64,000 nucleotides of DNA, taken from the NCBI GenBank assembly GCA_016716745.1, contig JADJVD010000005.1, positions 1 to 64,000 on the forward strand, in the 5' to 3' direction. The notes beneath the pieces were generated by a model, which did not search any database, was not told the DNA's origin, and saw only the letters and a program-made list of their open reading frames with translations. The position numbers and the translations under genes were made by a program. This DNA comes from Hyphomicrobiales bacterium. GTDB lineage: Bacteria; Pseudomonadota; Alphaproteobacteria; Rhizobiales; Beijerinckiaceae. The first letter of the stretch is position 1; every line of letters begins with the position of its first letter. Shown here piece after piece: positions 46,093 to 54,330 of this stretch.

Positions 46093-47907
46093 ATGGCGGG
46101 CGGTGAAGGCGGCGGCGCGGGCCGCAAGCGGTGGCTGAGGTCGCAGCTCTGGTTCGACAATCCCGACAATCCGGGCATGACGGCGCTCTATCTCGAGCGG
46201 CAGGTGAATTTCGGCATCACCTCGAAGGAGCTGCGCTCGGGCAAGCCGATCATCGGCATCGCCCAGACGGGCTCCGACATCGCGCCGTGCAACCGCCACC
46301 ATCTCGATCTCGCCAAGCGCGTGCGCGACGGCATCGTGGCGGCGGGCGGCGTCTGCTTCGAGTTCCCGGTCCATCCGATCCAGGAAACGGGCAAGCGCCC
46401 GACCGCCAATCTCGACCGCAACCTCGCCTATCTCGGCCTCGTCGAAACGCTCTACGGCTATCCGATCGACGGCGTGGTGCTGACGACGGGCTGCGACAAG
46501 ACCACGCCCGCCTGCATCATGGCGGCGGCGACCGTGAACATTCCGGCGATCGTGCTCTCCGGCGGGCCGATGCTGAACGGCTGGCACAAGGGCGAGCGCT
46601 CGGGCTCCGGCATGGCGATGTGGAAGGGGCGCGAGCTGCACGCGGCCGGCCTGCTCGACGACGAGGGGTTGATCGAATTCGTCGGCGCCTCGGCGCCCTC
46701 GGTCGGCCATTGCAACACGATGGGCACCGCCTCGACGATGAACTCCATCGCCGAGGCGCTCGGCATGAGCCTGCCGGGCTGCGCGGCGATCCCCGCGCCC
46801 TATCGCGAGCGCGGGCAGATCGCCTACGAGACCGGCCGGCGCATCGTCGAGATGGTGCACGAGAATCTGAAGCCCTCCGACATCCTGACGCGCGAGGCGT
46901 TCGAGAACGCCATCGTCGTCAACACGGCGATCGGCGGCTCGACCAACGCGCCGATCCACGTCAACGCCATCGCCCGCCATGTCGGCGTGCCGCTCGACGT
47001 GCAGGACTGGGAGCGCGTCGGCCACAAGGTTCCGCTGCTCGTCAACATGCAGCCGGCCGGCAAATATCTCGGCGAGGAGTATCACCGCGCCGGCGGCGTG
47101 CCGGCCGTGATCAACGAGTTGATGAAGCGCGGCCTCATTCACGAGGGCGCGCTCACTGTCAACGGCCGGTCGATGGGCGACAATTGCCGCGGCCGCGAGA
47201 GCGAGGACAAGGACGTCATCTTCCCCGTCGACAAGCCGATGCGCGAGGACGCCGGCTTCATCGTGCTCTCCGGCAATCTGTTCGACAACGCGATCATGAA
47301 GCTCTCCGTCATCGGCGAGGAGTTCCGCAACCGCTACCTGTCGAACCCGAAGGACCCGAACGCCTTCGAGGGGCGGGCCATCGTGTTCGAGGGGCCGGAG
47401 GACTATCACCACCGGATCGACGATCCGGCGCTCGCCATCGACGAGCATTGCATCCTGTTCATTCGCGGCACGGGGCCGATCGGCTATCCCGGCGGCGCCG
47501 AAGTGGTGAACATGCAGCCGCCCGCCGCGCTGATCAAAAAGGGCGTGCTGGCGTTGCCCTGCATCGGCGACGGGCGGCAATCGGGCACGTCGGCCTCGCC
47601 GTCGATCCTCAACGCCTCGCCGGAAGCGGCGGTCGGCGGCGGGCTCGCCATCGTCAAGACGGGCGACCGCGTGCGCATCGATCTCGGCAAACGCTCCGCC
47701 AACATTCTGATCGACGACGCCGAGCTCACCGCGCGGCGCGCGGCGCTGGCTGCCGCCGGCGGGTTCCAGTATCCGGCAAGCCAGACGCCTTGGCAGGAAA
47801 TCCAGCGCGCGCTGGTCGAACAGTTCGATCAGGGCATGGTGTTGCGGCCTGCGGTCAAATATCAACGGGTGGCGCAGACCATGGGCGCGCCGCGGGACAA
47901 CCATTGA
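46093..47907 (+). CDS. IlvD/Edd-family sugar-acid dehydratase (aldonate dehydratase)
   Basis: The 604-residue protein belongs to the IlvD/Edd family and resembles the group that dehydrates xylonate, arabonate or similar acids rather than dihydroxy-acids of the Ile/Val pathway. The N-terminal RKRWLRSQLWFDNPDNPGMT is a marker of that group. Iron-sulfur ligands are visible in APCNRHH, TTGCDKTTPAC and VGHCNTMGTA. GGSTNAPIHVNAIARH and NGRSMGDNC are also conserved. Its neighbours include an SDR dehydrogenase and a DenD-like dehydrogenase, supporting a sugar-acid role. The exact acid is unknown. Confidence 0.88.
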   Translation: MAGGEGGGAGRKRWLRSQLWFDNPDNPGMTALYLERQVNFGITSKELRSGKPIIGIAQTGSDIAPCNRHHLDLAKRVRDGIVAAGGVCFEFPVHPIQETGKRPTANLDRNLAYLGLVETLYGYPIDGVVLTTGCDKTTPACIMAAATVNIPAIVLSGGPMLNGWHKGERSGSGMAMWKGRELHAAGLLDDEGLIEFVGASAPSVGHCNTMGTASTMNSIAEALGMSLPGCAAIPAPYRERGQIAYETGRRIVEMVHENLKPSDILTREAFENAIVVNTAIGGSTNAPIHVNAIARHVGVPLDVQDWERVGHKVPLLVNMQPAGKYLGEEYHRAGGVPAVINELMKRGLIHEGALTVNGRSMGDNCRGRESEDKDVIFPVDKPMREDAGFIVLSGNLFDNAIMKLSVIGEEFRNRYLSNPKDPNAFEGRAIVFEGPEDYHHRIDDPALAIDEHCILFIRGTGPIGYPGGAEVVNMQPPAALIKKGVLALPCIGDGRQSGTSASPSILNASPEAAVGGGLAIVKTGDRVRIDLGKRSANILIDDAELTARRAALAAAGGFQYPASQTPWQEIQRALVEQFDQGMVLRPAVKYQRVAQTMGAPRDNH

Positions 47908-47935
47908 GGCGCGCCGCATCCGGAGGGACGGGCCG

Positions 47936-48607
47936 ATGACGACGCCGCAACCCGCGCGCGGACTTCCGCGTCGCGACGTGTTTCAGGGGCGCACGGCGCG
48001 GCTCGAGCCGCTCGACGAGGCGCGCCACGGCGCGGCGCTGTGGCAGGCGGTGCAGGGCGAGGATTCGCTGTGGTCGTTCATGGCCTACGGGCCGTGGCGC
48101 GACGAGGCCTCGTTCCGCGCCTGGCTGAAGGAGCGCCAGACGCTGACCGATCCGCTCTACTTCGCCGTCGTCGATCAGGCGACCGACGAGGCGGCGGGCT
48201 GCGTCACGCTGATGCGCTTCGACCAGCCGAACGGCGTCATCGAGGTCGGCCACATCTTTTTCGCGCCGCGGCTGCAACGCACGCCGGCGGCGAGCGAGTC
48301 GATCTATCTCCTCGCGCGCCATGTGTTCGACGATCTCGGCTATCGCCGTTTCGAGTGGAAATGCGACGAGGGCAACCGGCGCTCCAAACATGCGGCGTTG
48401 CGCTTCGGCTTCACCTTCGAGGGCGTGTTCCGCCAGCACATGATCACCAAGGGCCGCAACCGCGACACCGCCTGGTTCTCGATGCTCGACAGCGAGTGGC
48501 CGATGCGCAGGCAGGCCTTCGAGCGGTGGCTGGCGGCGGAGAATTTCGACGACGGCGGCTATCAGCGCCAGTCGCTCTCGGCGCTCAACGGCGTCGGCGT
48601 GTCGTGA
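47936..48607 (+). CDS. GNAT N-acetyltransferase (RimJ-like)
   Basis: The 223-residue protein has the acetyltransferase fold: RTARLEPLDEARHGAALWQA, GVIEVGHIFFAPRLQRTPA, YRRFEWKCDEGNRRSKHAAL and RFGFTFEGVFRQHMI. These match the RimJ/RimL-type GNATs, which acetylate protein N-termini or small amines. The stop overlaps the start of the next GNAT gene, giving coupled translation. The substrate is unknown. Confidence 0.85.
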   Translation: MTTPQPARGLPRRDVFQGRTARLEPLDEARHGAALWQAVQGEDSLWSFMAYGPWRDEASFRAWLKERQTLTDPLYFAVVDQATDEAAGCVTLMRFDQPNGVIEVGHIFFAPRLQRTPAASESIYLLARHVFDDLGYRRFEWKCDEGNRRSKHAALRFGFTFEGVFRQHMITKGRNRDTAWFSMLDSEWPMRRQAFERWLAAENFDDGGYQRQSLSALNGVGVS

Positions 48608-49065
48608 GCGCGCTCGCCGGCGTCACGCTGTGGCGCGCCGGCGCGGCCGACGCCGAGGCGCTGGCGGCGATCCAGCAAAGCGCCTATGCGCGCAACCGCG
48701 AGATCCTCGGCGTCGAGCCGATCCCTCTGAAGATCGCGGCGGCCGACATCATCGCGGGCAAGGAGACCTGGCTCGCAGAGGCGGGCGGCGCCGCCCTCGG
48801 CGCGCTGGCGCTGGAGCGGGACGGCGAGGCGCTCCTGATCTGGAGCGTGGCGACCGCGCCCGCCGCGCAGGGCCGCGGGCTCGGCCGGGCTATGCTCGAT
48901 TTCACGCATCGGCGGGCGCGCGAACTGGGGCTTGCGCGCATCAGGCTCTACACGGGCGAAAAGCTGACGGGCAACGTCGCCTGGTATCGGCGCAACGGCT
49001 TTGCGGTCGACCGCATCGAGGACATGGGCGACCGGCGCGCCGTCCATATGAGCAAGACGATCTGA
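48604..49065 (+). CDS. GNAT N-acetyltransferase, small
   Basis: The 153-residue protein starts at GTG within the stop region of the previous gene. It has the acetyl-CoA binding pattern VATAPAAQGRGLGRAML near residue 90 and the C-terminal ARIRLYTGEKLTGNVAWYRR. Another conserved part is KETWLAEAGGAALGALALE. The pairing with the first GNAT by overlap is notable. Substrate unknown. Confidence 0.85.
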   Translation: MSALAGVTLWRAGAADAEALAAIQQSAYARNREILGVEPIPLKIAAADIIAGKETWLAEAGGAALGALALERDGEALLIWSVATAPAAQGRGLGRAMLDFTHRRARELGLARIRLYTGEKLTGNVAWYRRNGFAVDRIEDMGDRRAVHMSKTI

Positions 49066-49097
49066 CGCGGGCGAAGCTCGCGCGAGGGGAGGACGAC

Positions 49098-49841
49098 GTG
49101 GCTGGACGTTTGGCGGGAAAGACGGCGGTGCTCACTGCGGCGGGCGCGGGCATCGGGCGGGCGACGGCGGAAGCCTTCGCGCAGGAAGGCGCGCGGGTGA
49201 TCGCGACCGACCTCGCCGTCGACAGAATGGCCGGGCTCGCCGGCGAATTGCGCGCGCTCGACGTGCGCTCGACCGACGCCGTCAACGCGCTCGCGCGCGA
49301 GGTCGGGCCCATCGACATCCTGTTCAACTGCGCCGGCTTCGTGCATCACGGCACGGTTCTGACCACGAGCGAGCAGGACTGGGACTTCTCCTTCGACCTC
49401 AACGTGAAGTCGATGCACCGCACGATCCACGCCTTCCTGCCCGGCATGCTGGAGAAGGGCGGCGGCTCGATCGTCAACATCGCCTCCGGCGCGGGCTCGG
49501 TGCGCGGCATCCCGAACCGCTATGTCTACGGCGCGACGAAGGCGGCCGTGATCGGCCTCACCAAGGCGGTGGCGGCCGACTTCATCCGCAAGGGCGTCCG
49601 CTGCAACGCGATCTGCCCCGGCACCATCGAGAGCCCCTCGCTCGACGACCGCATCGCGACGCTGGCGAAGACCAGCGGCGAGCCGGTGGAGAAGGTGCGT
49701 CAGGCATTCATCGACCGGCAGCCCATCGGCCGCCTCGGCAAGGCGCGCGAGATCGCGATGCTCGCCGTGTATCTGGCCTCGGACGAGGCGAGCTACACGA
49801 CGGGCCAGATTCATCTGGCCGACGGCGGCTTCGCGTTGTGA
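49098..49841 (+). CDS. SDR-family dehydrogenase, 2-keto-3-deoxy-L-fuconate dehydrogenase-like
   Basis: The 247-residue protein is a classical SDR. It starts at GTG after GGGGAGGA. The NAD(P) motif is TAAGAGIGRATAEAF near residue 13. The catalytic Ser/Tyr/Lys are in NIASGAGSVRG and RYVYGATKAAVIGLTKAV. RCNAICPGTIESPSLDDRIA and TTGQIHLADGGFAL are typical of the BDH2/fuconate-dehydrogenase subgroup. With the neighbouring dehydratase it probably acts on a 2-keto-3-deoxy sugar acid, by inference. Confidence 0.85.
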   Translation: MAGRLAGKTAVLTAAGAGIGRATAEAFAQEGARVIATDLAVDRMAGLAGELRALDVRSTDAVNALAREVGPIDILFNCAGFVHHGTVLTTSEQDWDFSFDLNVKSMHRTIHAFLPGMLEKGGGSIVNIASGAGSVRGIPNRYVYGATKAAVIGLTKAVAADFIRKGVRCNAICPGTIESPSLDDRIATLAKTSGEPVEKVRQAFIDRQPIGRLGKAREIAMLAVYLASDEASYTTGQIHLADGGFAL

Positions 49842-50183
49842 TCAGTTGACGCGGGCGACGTGAACGCGGGCGACGCCGGCCGAGCGGAAGCCGAGCGCGC
49901 CCGCCGCGCCCGCCGACACGTCGATGATGCGGCCGCGAATGAAGGGGCCGCGGTCGTTCACCGTGACGACGACGGTCTTGCGGTTGGCGAGATTGGTCAC
50001 CTTGAGCCGCGTGCCGAAGGGCAGGGTGCGATGCGCCGCGGTGAGGTGGCCGACATGTCCGCCCGAGGCGGTGCGGCCCTTGAGATTGTAATAGGACGCC
50101 TTGCCGGTCCAGTTGGCTTCGGCCGGCGCAATGGCGCAGCCCATGGCGGCGAGCGCGGCCGCCCCAAAAATCGTCTTTCGCAT
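49842..50183 (-). CDS. rlpA: RlpA-like double-psi beta-barrel secreted protein
   Basis: The 113-residue protein has a signal peptide (TIFGAAALAAMGCAIAPAEA; the Cys is not a clear lipobox) and one RlpA-like domain. It has WTGKASYYNLKGRTASGGHV, the Arg/Asp-containing TLPFGTRLKVTNLANRKTVV and VNDRGPFIRGRIIDVS. In E. coli RlpA cuts denuded glycan strands at the septum; this short form lacks a SPOR domain. It converges with the SDR gene with no gap between stop codons. Confidence 0.88.
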   Translation of the reverse strand: MRKTIFGAAALAAMGCAIAPAEANWTGKASYYNLKGRTASGGHVGHLTAAHRTLPFGTRLKVTNLANRKTVVVTVNDRGPFIRGRIIDVSAGAAGALGFRSAGVARVHVARVN

Positions 50184-50356
50184 GTCGTTCCTTCTTCGCT
50201 TCGCGTGGCGACCGTCACCTCCCAGTTCGGGTGCGCGGCGGACATGCACGGCCAAATGCCGCGAAAAAAAGGCGCCGGCGCAGGGCGTGGAATCGGCTTG
50301 ATTTTCCAGGCTGGCATGTCAGACGTGGGCGCGAGGAAAGCTGAGGAGCGGATGCG

Positions 50357-51349
50357 ATGAAGGCGCTGGTGATCGGCGCGGCCGGCATGGTCGGCCGCAA
50401 ATTGTGCGAGCGTCTGGCGCGCGAGGGCGCGCTCGGCGGCCGGGCGATCGACGAACTCGCGATGGTCGACGTGATCGCCCCGACCGCGCCGGCCGGCGCG
50501 CCGTTCAAGGTGACGACGCAGGCCGTCGACATCGCCGATCCGGCCGCCGCGCCGAAGCTGCTCGCCGCGCGGCCGGACGTGATCTTCCATCTCGCCGCCA
50601 TCGTCTCGGGCGAGGCCGAGCGCGAATTCGACAAGGGCTATGCGATCAATCTCGACGGCGCGCGCTTTCTCTACGAGGCGACGCGGCGGGAGAACATGGC
50701 GTCGGGCGGCGCCTACACGCCGCGCCTCGTCTTCACCTCCTCGATCGCCGTGTTCGGCGCGCCGTTTCCCGATCGCATCGGCGACGAGTTTTTCCATCAG
50801 CCGCTGACGAGCTACGGAACGCAGAAAGCCATCGGCGAGCTGCTGCTCTCCGACTACACGCGCAAGGGCTTCATCGACGGCGTCGCGATCCGCCTGCCGA
50901 CGATCTGCGTGCGGCCGGGCAAGCCGAACGCGGCGGCCTCCGGCTTCTTCTCCAACATCATCCGCGAGCCGCTCGCCGGGCAGGAGGCGGTGCTGCCCGT
51001 CGCCGACACGGTGATGCACTGGCACGCGAGCCCGCGCGCGGCGGTCGGCTTCCTGCTGCATGCGGCGACGATGGATACGGGCGCCATCGGCCCGCGCCGC
51101 GCGCTGACCATGCCGGGCGTCGGCGTCACGGTCGCCGAACAGATCGAGGCGCTGCGGCGCGTCGCCGGCGACAAGGTGGTGGCGCGCATCCGCCGCGAGC
51201 CGGACGAGACGATCATGAAGATCGTCGCGGGCTGGCCGACACGCTTCGACGCGGCGCGCGCAACGGCGCTCGGTTTCAGAGCGGAGGCGAATTTCGAAGA
51301 GATCGTCCGCGCGCATATCGAGGATGAGCTCGGGGGAAGAGTCGCGTAG
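50357..51349 (+). CDS. denD: D-erythronate dehydrogenase-like NAD-dependent epimerase/dehydratase family protein
   Basis: The 330-residue extended SDR starts MKALVIGAAGMVGRKLCERL, with the GxxGxxG motif GAAGMVG. It has VIFHLAAIVSGEAEREFDKG, the Tyr-x-x-x-Lys in LTSYGTQKAIGELLL, and RLPTICVRPGKPNAAASGFF. This closely follows the DenD pattern of D-erythronate/4-hydroxy-sugar-acid oxidation in tetronate pathways. The neighbouring dehydratase and SDR support sugar-acid metabolism. The denD name is by pattern only. Confidence 0.82.
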   Translation: MKALVIGAAGMVGRKLCERLAREGALGGRAIDELAMVDVIAPTAPAGAPFKVTTQAVDIADPAAAPKLLAARPDVIFHLAAIVSGEAEREFDKGYAINLDGARFLYEATRRENMASGGAYTPRLVFTSSIAVFGAPFPDRIGDEFFHQPLTSYGTQKAIGELLLSDYTRKGFIDGVAIRLPTICVRPGKPNAAASGFFSNIIREPLAGQEAVLPVADTVMHWHASPRAAVGFLLHAATMDTGAIGPRRALTMPGVGVTVAEQIEALRRVAGDKVVARIRREPDETIMKIVAGWPTRFDAARATALGFRAEANFEEIVRAHIEDELGGRVA

Positions 51350-51366
51350 CGCGCGCTCGCACGGGC

Positions 51367-51482
51367 GATGCGAGCCGGAGGCTCGCGGTCCGTCGCGCTG
51401 CTTTGTTTGTCATGGCCGGGCTTGTCCCGGCCATCCACGCAGGCGGCCAGGCGATAGATGCGAGCCGGAGGCTCGCGGTCCG
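51367..51482. repeat. direct repeat pair and a hairpin element
   Basis: GATGCGAGCCGGAGGCTCGC followed by GGTCCG is found twice, at 51367-51392 and 51457-51482. Between them is a hairpin, ATGGCCGGG/CCCGGCCAT (51412-51434) with loop CTTGT, typical of short intergenic palindromes in Rhizobiales. The second copy reaches to 15 bases from the flavin reductase stop. It looks like a small repetitive element, not a mobile insertion. Confidence 0.6.
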
Positions 51483-51496
51483 GCGCTGCGCGTCGC

Positions 51497-52174
51497 TCAT
51501 GCGTCGGCGGTCTCGCGGCGGGCGCGCTCGTAGTCCGCGCTGCGATACATGTGTTCGGGAATCGTCGCCAGACGCGAGGGCGCGACTTCCGCGCCGAGGG
51601 CGAAATAGCGCTGAAAGCTCATCATCAGCGGGCGCCATTTCAGCGGGTCGACGTGATCGTTCGTTCCCTCCGCGAGAATGGCGTCGTCGAGCCAGACACG
51701 CGTGACGCGCAGCTCGAACAGATAGGGCGCGCCCGCCATCTCGGGCTCGCCCTCGCCGAAGCGGCGCGCGGCGACGAGGCGCGTCTCGAACTGCACCGGA
51801 CATTCGGCGACGCGCGGCGCGCCCACGGTTTCGGCGCGGGCCGGGGTCAGGCCCGCGCGGACGAATTTGTCGGCGCAATGGGCGTAGCCCCGCCGCGCCT
51901 TCGTCTCGGGCACGGGATCGGAGCCGGTCGTCAGCGCGAGCCGGTCGACCGCGTCCGCCATGTCCGCGGAGGGCATGTTCACCACGCAATCGCGCTCGCG
52001 CAGGATGTTCTCCGTCGTCTTCGAGGTCGCCGCGACGCCGATGACGCAGCGCCAGCCGAGCCAGAAGATCGAGGACAGCGGGGCGACGTTGAACGTCCCG
52101 TCGGCATTGCGCGTCGAGACGAGGATGACAGGCGTTCCGAAGTAGAGGATCGAGGGATGTCGCGGGCTGATCAT
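51497..52174 (-). CDS. flavin reductase-like FMN-binding split-barrel protein
   Basis: The 225-residue protein is of the flavin reductase/DIM6-NTAB family. It contains PVILVSTRNADGTFNVAPLS, GVAATSKTTENILRERDCVV and CPVQFETRLVAARRFG. These proteins bind FMN and reduce it or use it in an unknown reaction. I start at the ATG at 52174, just inside a longer frame that begins at TTG. It is divergent from 6S RNA. Confidence 0.82.
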   Translation of the reverse strand: MISPRHPSILYFGTPVILVSTRNADGTFNVAPLSSIFWLGWRCVIGVAATSKTTENILRERDCVVNMPSADMADAVDRLALTTGSDPVPETKARRGYAHCADKFVRAGLTPARAETVGAPRVAECPVQFETRLVAARRFGEGEPEMAGAPYLFELRVTRVWLDDAILAEGTNDHVDPLKWRPLMMSFQRYFALGAEVAPSRLATIPEHMYRSADYERARRETADA

Positions 52175-52289
52175 GGCGGTCTCTCGCAAGTGCGGCGACC
52201 GACGTCTCGCTGGTTCCCGGCGTCGCCGACACCCGATTTCGACGATCCGCGTCCGGCCACTGGCGTGGCGCGCGGCGGCGCCCTACATT

Positions 52290-52452
52290 GTGCGGGCGGG
52301 GCTGTGGGGTTCGTGTTGGACCTTAATACCCCGGGGCCTTATCGATCCTTATGGGAGCTGTCCCTGGCCTCGTCCGTGGACCTGGCCAAACGGCGCCCAC
52401 CTACGTTGTAGGTACCCGGGATCGATGTCCCACGGCCTTTGCGGCTCCGCAC
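52290..52452 (+). ncRNA. ssrS: 6S RNA (ssrS)
   Basis: This noncoding stretch lies directly before the 5-FCL gene, the known 6S RNA position. It forms a long rod: GTGCGG (52290-52295) pairs with CCGCAC (52447-52452), GCTGTGGG (52301-52308) with CCCACGGC (52429-52436), and ATCGATCC (52341-52348) with GGATCGAT (52419-52426), while CCTACGTTGTAGG is a small inner hairpin. Mature ends are approximate. TCTTTT follows. 6S RNA binds and inhibits the main RNA polymerase holoenzyme in stationary phase. Confidence 0.8.
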
Positions 52453-52471
52453 TCTTTTCCCGGACGGCGGC

Positions 52472-53053
52472 ATGAACGTTGCGCCTCTCAAGGCGGATCT
52501 GCGCAGGACGGCGCTCGTCGCGCGGGCCGCGGTCGGCGCGCCGGCGCGCGTGGATTTCGCGGCGCGGCTGGCGGCGCTGGGGCCGGACCTCGCCGGGCGC
52601 CTCGGCGCGCGCACGGCCTCCGTATTCCTGCCCATTCGCGACGAGCCGGACACGCGGCCGCTGATCGCGGCGCTGGTCGGCGCGGGCGTGCGCGTCGGGC
52701 TGCCGGTCGTCGTCGGGCGCGGCGAGCCGTTGATCTTTCGCGCATGGGCGCCGGGCGAGCGCCTCGTCGCCGCGCCGTTCGGGCTGAGCGAGCCGGCGGC
52801 CGACGCGCCGACGATCGAGCCCGATCTGCTGTTCGTTCCGCTGGCGGCGTTCGATCGCGCCGGCCAGCGCATCGGCTATGGCGGGGGCTTTTACGACCGC
52901 ACGCTCGCCGCGCTGCGGGCGCGGGGCCGCGTCACGGCGGTCGGCGTCGCGTTCACCGTTCAGCAAGTGGATTTCGTTCCGGCGCTGGCCACCGACGAAA
53001 AGCTGGATATGGTCGCCACCGAGACGGGCGTGGTGGAGTTCGGGACGGCATGA
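52472..53053 (+). CDS. 5-formyltetrahydrofolate cyclo-ligase
   Basis: The 193-residue enzyme converts 5-formyl-THF to 5,10-methenyl-THF using ATP. N-terminal KADLRRTALVARAAVGA and C-terminal IGYGGGFYDRTLAALRA are the substrate and ATP-binding motifs. It sits right after 6S RNA, as in E. coli (ygfA), and overlaps the next gene: its TGA is inside ATGATG of the phosphodiesterase. Confidence 0.93.
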   Translation: MNVAPLKADLRRTALVARAAVGAPARVDFAARLAALGPDLAGRLGARTASVFLPIRDEPDTRPLIAALVGAGVRVGLPVVVGRGEPLIFRAWAPGERLVAAPFGLSEPAADAPTIEPDLLFVPLAAFDRAGQRIGYGGGFYDRTLAALRARGRVTAVGVAFTVQQVDFVPALATDEKLDMVATETGVVEFGTA

Positions 53054-53871
53054 TGCGGCTGTTGTTCGTGGGCGATGTCGTAGGGCGCGCGGGGCGCGAC
53101 GTTCTGCTGCGCGAGCTGCCGCGCCTGCGCGAACGGTGGCGACTGGATTGCGTGATCGTCAACGGCGAGAACGCGGCCGGCGGCTTCGGCATCACCGAGG
53201 CGATCTGCGACGAGTTTCTCGCCGCCGGCGCCGACGCGGTGACGCTCGGCAATCATGCATGGGACCAGCGCGAGGCGCTCGTCTTCATCGCCCGCCAGCC
53301 GCGCCTGGTGCGGCCAGCGAATTTCAACCGCGGGACGCCCGGCCGCGGCGCGACGCTGATCGACACGGCGAGCGGCCATCGTGTGCTGGTCGTCAACGCC
53401 ATCGGCCGCGTCTTCATGGGGCTGCATCGCGATCCGTTCGCGGCGATCGACCGCGAGATCGAGGCCTGTCCGCTGGGGACGGCGTGCGACGCGATCGTGG
53501 TCGATTTCCACGCCGAGGCGACGAGCGAGAAGCAGGCGCTCGGCGCCTATCTCGACGGGCGCGTCAGCCTCGTCGTCGGCACGCATACGCATGCGCCGAC
53601 CGCCGACCATCGCGTGCTGCCGGGCGGCACGGCGTTCATGACGGACGCCGGCATGACCGGCGATTACGACAGCGTGATCGGCATGGAGAAGGACGAGCCG
53701 ATCCGGCGCTTTCTGGAATCGACGCCGGGCTCGCGCTTCGAGCCGGCGGGCGGGCCGGCGACGCTGTGCGGCGTCGCGGTCGAGACGGGCGCGAACGGGC
53801 TTGCGACCCGGATCGCGCCGGTGCGCGTCGGCGGGCTGCTCAGCGAGGCCGCGCCGGCCTTCTGGGAGTAG
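53050..53871 (+). CDS. YmdB-family metallophosphoesterase
   Basis: The 273-residue protein is of the TIGR00282/YmdB metallophosphoesterase type. Metal-binding parts are LLFVGDVVGRAGRD, VNGENAAGGFG and LGNHAWDQREAL, with DFHAEATSEKQA and VVGTHTHAPTADHRVL. Some members hydrolyse cyclic nucleotides. It has an ATGATG start, so the first or second Met is possible. It is coupled to the 5-FCL gene. Confidence 0.92.
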   Translation: MMRLLFVGDVVGRAGRDVLLRELPRLRERWRLDCVIVNGENAAGGFGITEAICDEFLAAGADAVTLGNHAWDQREALVFIARQPRLVRPANFNRGTPGRGATLIDTASGHRVLVVNAIGRVFMGLHRDPFAAIDREIEACPLGTACDAIVVDFHAEATSEKQALGAYLDGRVSLVVGTHTHAPTADHRVLPGGTAFMTDAGMTGDYDSVIGMEKDEPIRRFLESTPGSRFEPAGGPATLCGVAVETGANGLATRIAPVRVGGLLSEAAPAFWE

Positions 53872-53883
53872 GGCGCCGCGCCC

Positions 53884-54330
53884 TCAGCCCGCGCGCCACT
53901 CCATGAAGACGAGCGGCAGTCCCGAGCGCTCGCTCACGCCCTCGCCGACGATGCGAAAGCCCTCGCGCGCGTAGAAGCGGCGGGCGCGCGGATTGTCGCG
54001 GTTGACGGCGAGCGTCACGCGCGGATTGGCGCGCTTCAGCGCGTCGAGCAGGTCGCGCGCAACAGGCGAGCCTTGCGCGCGCAAGGCGACGCAGAGCTGG
54101 TCCATGTCGCCGGTCGCGGGATCGAAGATCGAGAACCCGGAAAGGCCGGCCGCGTCCTGCGCCACGGTCACGCGCGCGCCCTTGGCGGTCAACGTGTCGA
54201 TGTGGTCGCCAAACCATGTCGCGCGCGCGGCGAAGTCGATGTCGGGGAACACCGGCGTCCACGCCTCGATCCAAAGCGCGATCATCGCGTCGCGGTCGTC
54301 CGCGCTCGCCGCGCGCAGTTTCGCGCTCAT
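53884..54330 (-). CDS. GNAT N-acetyltransferase
   Basis: The 148-residue protein has a GNAT fold: KLRAASADDRDAMIALWIEA, then GFSIFDPATGDMDQLCVAL and VNRDNPRARRFYAREGFRIV near residue 115. The beta-bulge acetyl-CoA region is less clear than usual. Its start overlaps the stop of the OmpA-like gene by 4 bases. It is at the 3' end of the MotA-OmpA operon. Substrate unknown. Confidence 0.85.
   Translation of the reverse strand: MSAKLRAASADDRDAMIALWIEAWTPVFPDIDFAARATWFGDHIDTLTAKGARVTVAQDAAGLSGFSIFDPATGDMDQLCVALRAQGSPVARDLLDALKRANPRVTLAVNRDNPRARRFYAREGFRIVGEGVSERSGLPLVFMEWRAG

Noticed and set aside
51367..51482. Attachment-site duplication from an integrated element.
   Set aside because: Only 90 bases separate the copies and no integrase or tRNA is present. 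The hairpin between them is a common intergenic palindrome.
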